From positions 815,633,069 through 815,697,068 of the forward strand of contig NC_081414.1 of assembly GCF_030272615.1 (NCBI RefSeq): a stretch of DNA of 64,000 bases, written 5' to 3'. Below are positions 61,441-64,000 of this stretch, one piece after another (position 1 is the first letter of the stretch; each line of letters opens with the position of its first letter). This DNA comes from Cryptomeria japonica (taxonomy: Eukaryota; Streptophyta; Pinopsida; Cupressales; Cupressaceae). The notes below the pieces were generated by a model. The model was not told where the DNA came from. It did not search any database and worked only from the letters and a program-made list of their open reading frames with translations. Made by a program: the position numbers and the translations under genes.

Positions 61441-63277
61441 AATAACATGATTTAATAACAATAATTTAAAAAATAATTTAAGATAACATAATTGAAAACA
61501 AATGATTGAAGCGTAATTAACGAATAATAAAATAAAATTTTAAATTTAATCTAAAAAATATTTAATTTCCAAAAACATCTAATATTGTAAATTAAGCATG
61601 ATTGAAAATTTAAAATAACATACTTGGAAAGGATAGACGCCTTCCAAAAAAAAATTCAAAATCTTCGCCCCTTTATAAATTTAGAAATATTCGCCCCTTT
61701 ATAATTTTCATACTCGCTCCAAAATGCCACTTTATTTGAAAAAAAAAAATGATTTTTTTGCAAAAATAACTCTTATTATTTTCGCACTTGATTGTTTTGG
61801 TTTTTTTAATGAAAAAAATAAGTCTTTTTTATGTGTGGTTCAAGCGACCTGTTGCGTCGGCCCTCACAGTTCTAGCTAGAAAGGGTTCTGGCCGAAACAT
61901 TTCCGGTCAGAACGACCTATGTGGAATGCCAAGTGGTAGCCACATCAACAAAAATGATGTTTTTCTCAAACTTAGCACTTCTTCAACAAAATTCAATAGC
62001 TAAATTAAACTTATTAAAAATACCCTTTTGTAAACATCGAAGTCACGATTCTACTCATATAATTTTTTTAATGTTTTGATTACATTTAATATATAAAAAA
62101 ATAAAAATACTACAACTAGGTATTCTTTTGTTCGATAATATGCTGTTTTGAAAAACAAAAAAAAATATTGAATTACTTCAAAAAAAATTGAAAAAAATAT
62201 GGTTCACTAGAAGAAAGAGTCTTCTCGAAAAGGGTATTTTTATTTTTTTGATTATCATAAATTGAATAGACAAATTGTGGTGGAAGACAAAAACTGTCAA
62301 ATTCTGGTGTATTCGACTTCCAAATGCTATTACAAAGAAAATATGGATCACAAAATAATTTTTTTTTTTCATGCACTGTATAAATATGTGATCTATAACG
62401 GATATCAAAATCAGAAAAAAAAAAGTTGATTTACATTTTCTTTTGAGGTGTGAACTAAACCCCCTGTTTTTCAGCGTTTTTCTGCAATAAAAAAATAGAC
62501 TTTAAAGCTAAAAAAACATATAAATTATTGATTTTTTTAATGAAAAATAGTAGACTTAAACTTCAATAAATTTTACACATATCATCAATTTACATCATCT
62601 TCAAATTCAAAATGCAAACGACACTTTTATGGCGACGAAATTGAACAATTATTGTTGTGTTAGTCTTTTCCTTTGTAAAAGTGTGACACGCGTTTGTACT
62701 TTTACCTAGGTGATATAACCCAGGTTCACTAAGTTAAGCCCTCGTGACATGAAGAAGATAAGGGTTTCTACCCAGAGATACAATCCAATCATTTTAGTCA
62801 CTTATGAAAATTGATGGTAAATCCACTTACAAATGGTTTGGATATTAACAATCCATAAGTAAATATTAAGTGTGATCTACACATCTCCCCTAAATTCACA
62901 TTCCAATGATATGAAAGTATACAAAATAATACATATTAAATTTTACAAAAATAAGAAGCCCTCAACAATATGTACAATTCATCATATCATTGATGTTCAA
63001 TTTTCTTTATTTCAATTTTGACAATTTCCTTACAAAAAAATCAATTTAAAATGTTTTATCAATCTTAAAGAAAAGAACCCCATTTCAATTTTGATAAATT
63101 CCTTCATAAAAAAAATCATCAAAAACATTTTATTGGCCTTGCTTAAAAGAACTCCAAACAACATGTACAATTACTTGTACCTATTATTGATGTCAATTTT
63201 AACTAATTCCTTCATAAAAAAATTAAACCAGAACAATTTATTGACCTCTGCAAAACCTCCGCAAAAAGGGTATTAAA
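61441..63277. other. AT-rich unassigned region
   Basis: No transposon domains or ends found. A GC-richer patch at 61,840-61,950 has no recognisable frame. At about 63,040-63,245 a degenerate repeat (CAATTTTGA ... ATTCCTTCATAAAAAAAT) occurs two to three times. Confidence 0.5.
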
Positions 63278-63379
63278 TTATTTTGGACCATTTCTCGATT
63301 TATGCATGTCATCCTTGTGCAGGGGCCATGCTAATCTTCTCTGTATCTTTCCAATTTTATCGGATGTCTCCGAAGAGAC
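63278..63379 (-). ncRNA. U6: U6 spliceosomal snRNA gene (variant copy or recent pseudogene)
   Basis: The minus strand matches plant U6 over its full length of about 102 nt. It has the 5' stem with UUCG loop, then CATCCGATAAAATTGG, the invariant ACAGAGA box, GATTAGCATGGCCCCTGC, and AAATCGAGAAATGGTCC at the 3' end. Compared with the plant U6 I remember, five internal differences are visible. Two are a paired C-to-T and G-to-A change that keeps the 5' stem (GTCTC/GAGAC). Two others are at CpG sites. The usual T run right after GGTCCAAA is altered, and the next run of five T lies about 15 nt further on. Upstream elements with near-normal spacing are present, so it may still be transcribed. Confidence 0.93.
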
Positions 63380-63398
63380 ACTATAATAGCAGTAGCTC

Positions 63399-63409
63399 TT
63401 TAAATTTAA
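63399..63409 (-). promoter_or_regulatory. TATA-like element of U6
   Basis: TTAAATTTAAA on the minus strand, about 20-30 bp upstream of the RNA start, is where plant U-snRNA genes have TATA. It is weaker than the usual TTTATATA. Confidence 0.55.
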
Positions 63410-63431
63410 CCCTTTGTTTTAAGTAATTGTA

Positions 63432-63443
63432 CGAAATGTGGGA
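63432..63443 (-). promoter_or_regulatory. Upstream sequence element (USE) of U6
   Basis: TCCCACATTTCG on the minus strand resembles the plant USE (RTCCCACATCG). The gap to the TATA-like element is 22 bp, close to the 23-25 bp typical of RNA polymerase III snRNA genes in plants. Confidence 0.65.
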
Positions 63444-63449
63444 ATAAAG

Positions 63450-64000
63450 TAACAACCCCCGCTGGCACCAGTTACATACGTGGCTTCGACTTTTCAGTTT
63501 AGCAGGAAACTTTTTCTTCAATTGATTCAAACATTTTATCTGCTAAAAACCGTGTTTACAAAGTGCCTATTCACTATATTAGCGAACCAGGGTTTTGAGA
63601 TTAACTGTGATAGTTATGTTTTGCAAGTGCCTTGGTTCATTCTTTGGTCCCCCACATATATATATATATATATATATTTATTTGGAAAGTCAAAATATGG
63701 AGTGAATTTTGTACAATAAGGATAATGTTCAATGCAAGCAAACAGAGCTATGCCTTATTTTCAATATGCAGACAATTGTCATGATTATTTTCTAAGAAGA
63801 GAAAAGTAGTAGTCTTATTGTTTATAGCATGGTTCTATAAATTTTATTTTTATTTAGTTAAAGATGAAAGATGAATTTGATTATATATATTAAGGACATC
63901 CAATATCTAATAGTAAATTTGTCCCGCGATTACATATTCATCTTCTTTATTTATTTGTTTATACATTTTATTTTATTTTTTATTTTTTGATGGAAACAAT
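63450..64000. other. AT-rich spacer with a short (TA)n run
   Basis: A (TA)n run lies at about 63,655-63,676. No gene recognised up to the window edge. Confidence 0.5.

Overview
The window looks like nuclear DNA from a plant with a large, repeat-rich genome. A conifer or other gymnosperm is my best guess, but that is inference. The plant signals are: L1-type LINEs with a C-terminal RNase H and a DUF4283/zinc-knuckle ORF1; a Tork-like Copia element primed by initiator tRNA-Met; a Helitron that carries an RPA70 gene; and a U6 snRNA locus with a plant-type upstream sequence element. Almost everything is mobile or tandemly repeated DNA, much of it old. Only two short, weakly supported stretches could be host protein-coding sequence.

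Layout. 1-2439: the 3' end of an LTR retrotransposon (internal tail, polypurine tract, LTR). 2440-7200: microsatellite, small tandem repeats, a candidate LTR and unassigned spacer. About 7.2-22.6 kb: a minus-strand Helitron with a spliced RPA70-like gene (16.7-14.5 kb) and a decayed Rep/PIF1-helicase gene (13.4-8.9 kb). Around these genes lie many copies of a short exon-like module bounded by splice signals, in both orientations. 22.6-31.2 kb: mostly unassigned AT-rich DNA, with a possible small host gene near 26.2 kb and a 308-bp tandem duplication.

31,188-42,859: one minus-strand LINE bounded by a 17-bp target-site duplication. It contains a solo LTR inserted into its endonuclease and a 4-kb array of 698-bp repeats in its 3' region. 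44,071-51,026: an old Tork-like Copia element whose right LTR ends inside a second minus-strand LINE (51,027-53,400). 55,940-58,560: a minisatellite made of short palindromic modules. 58.7-59.4 kb: facing polypyrimidine and polypurine tracts. 59,749-61,435: a third LTR of the first family, with its 5-bp duplication. 63,278-63,379: U6 snRNA on the minus strand.

The Helitron parts form the only recognisable gene set. Rep/helicase is the rolling-circle transposition enzyme, and the RPA70-like protein is expected to bind the single-stranded intermediate. The most unusual material is the splice-bounded module array around those genes, the 698-bp array held within a LINE, and the U6 copy with a paired change in its 5' stem. 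All identifications are from reading the sequence; no database search was run.
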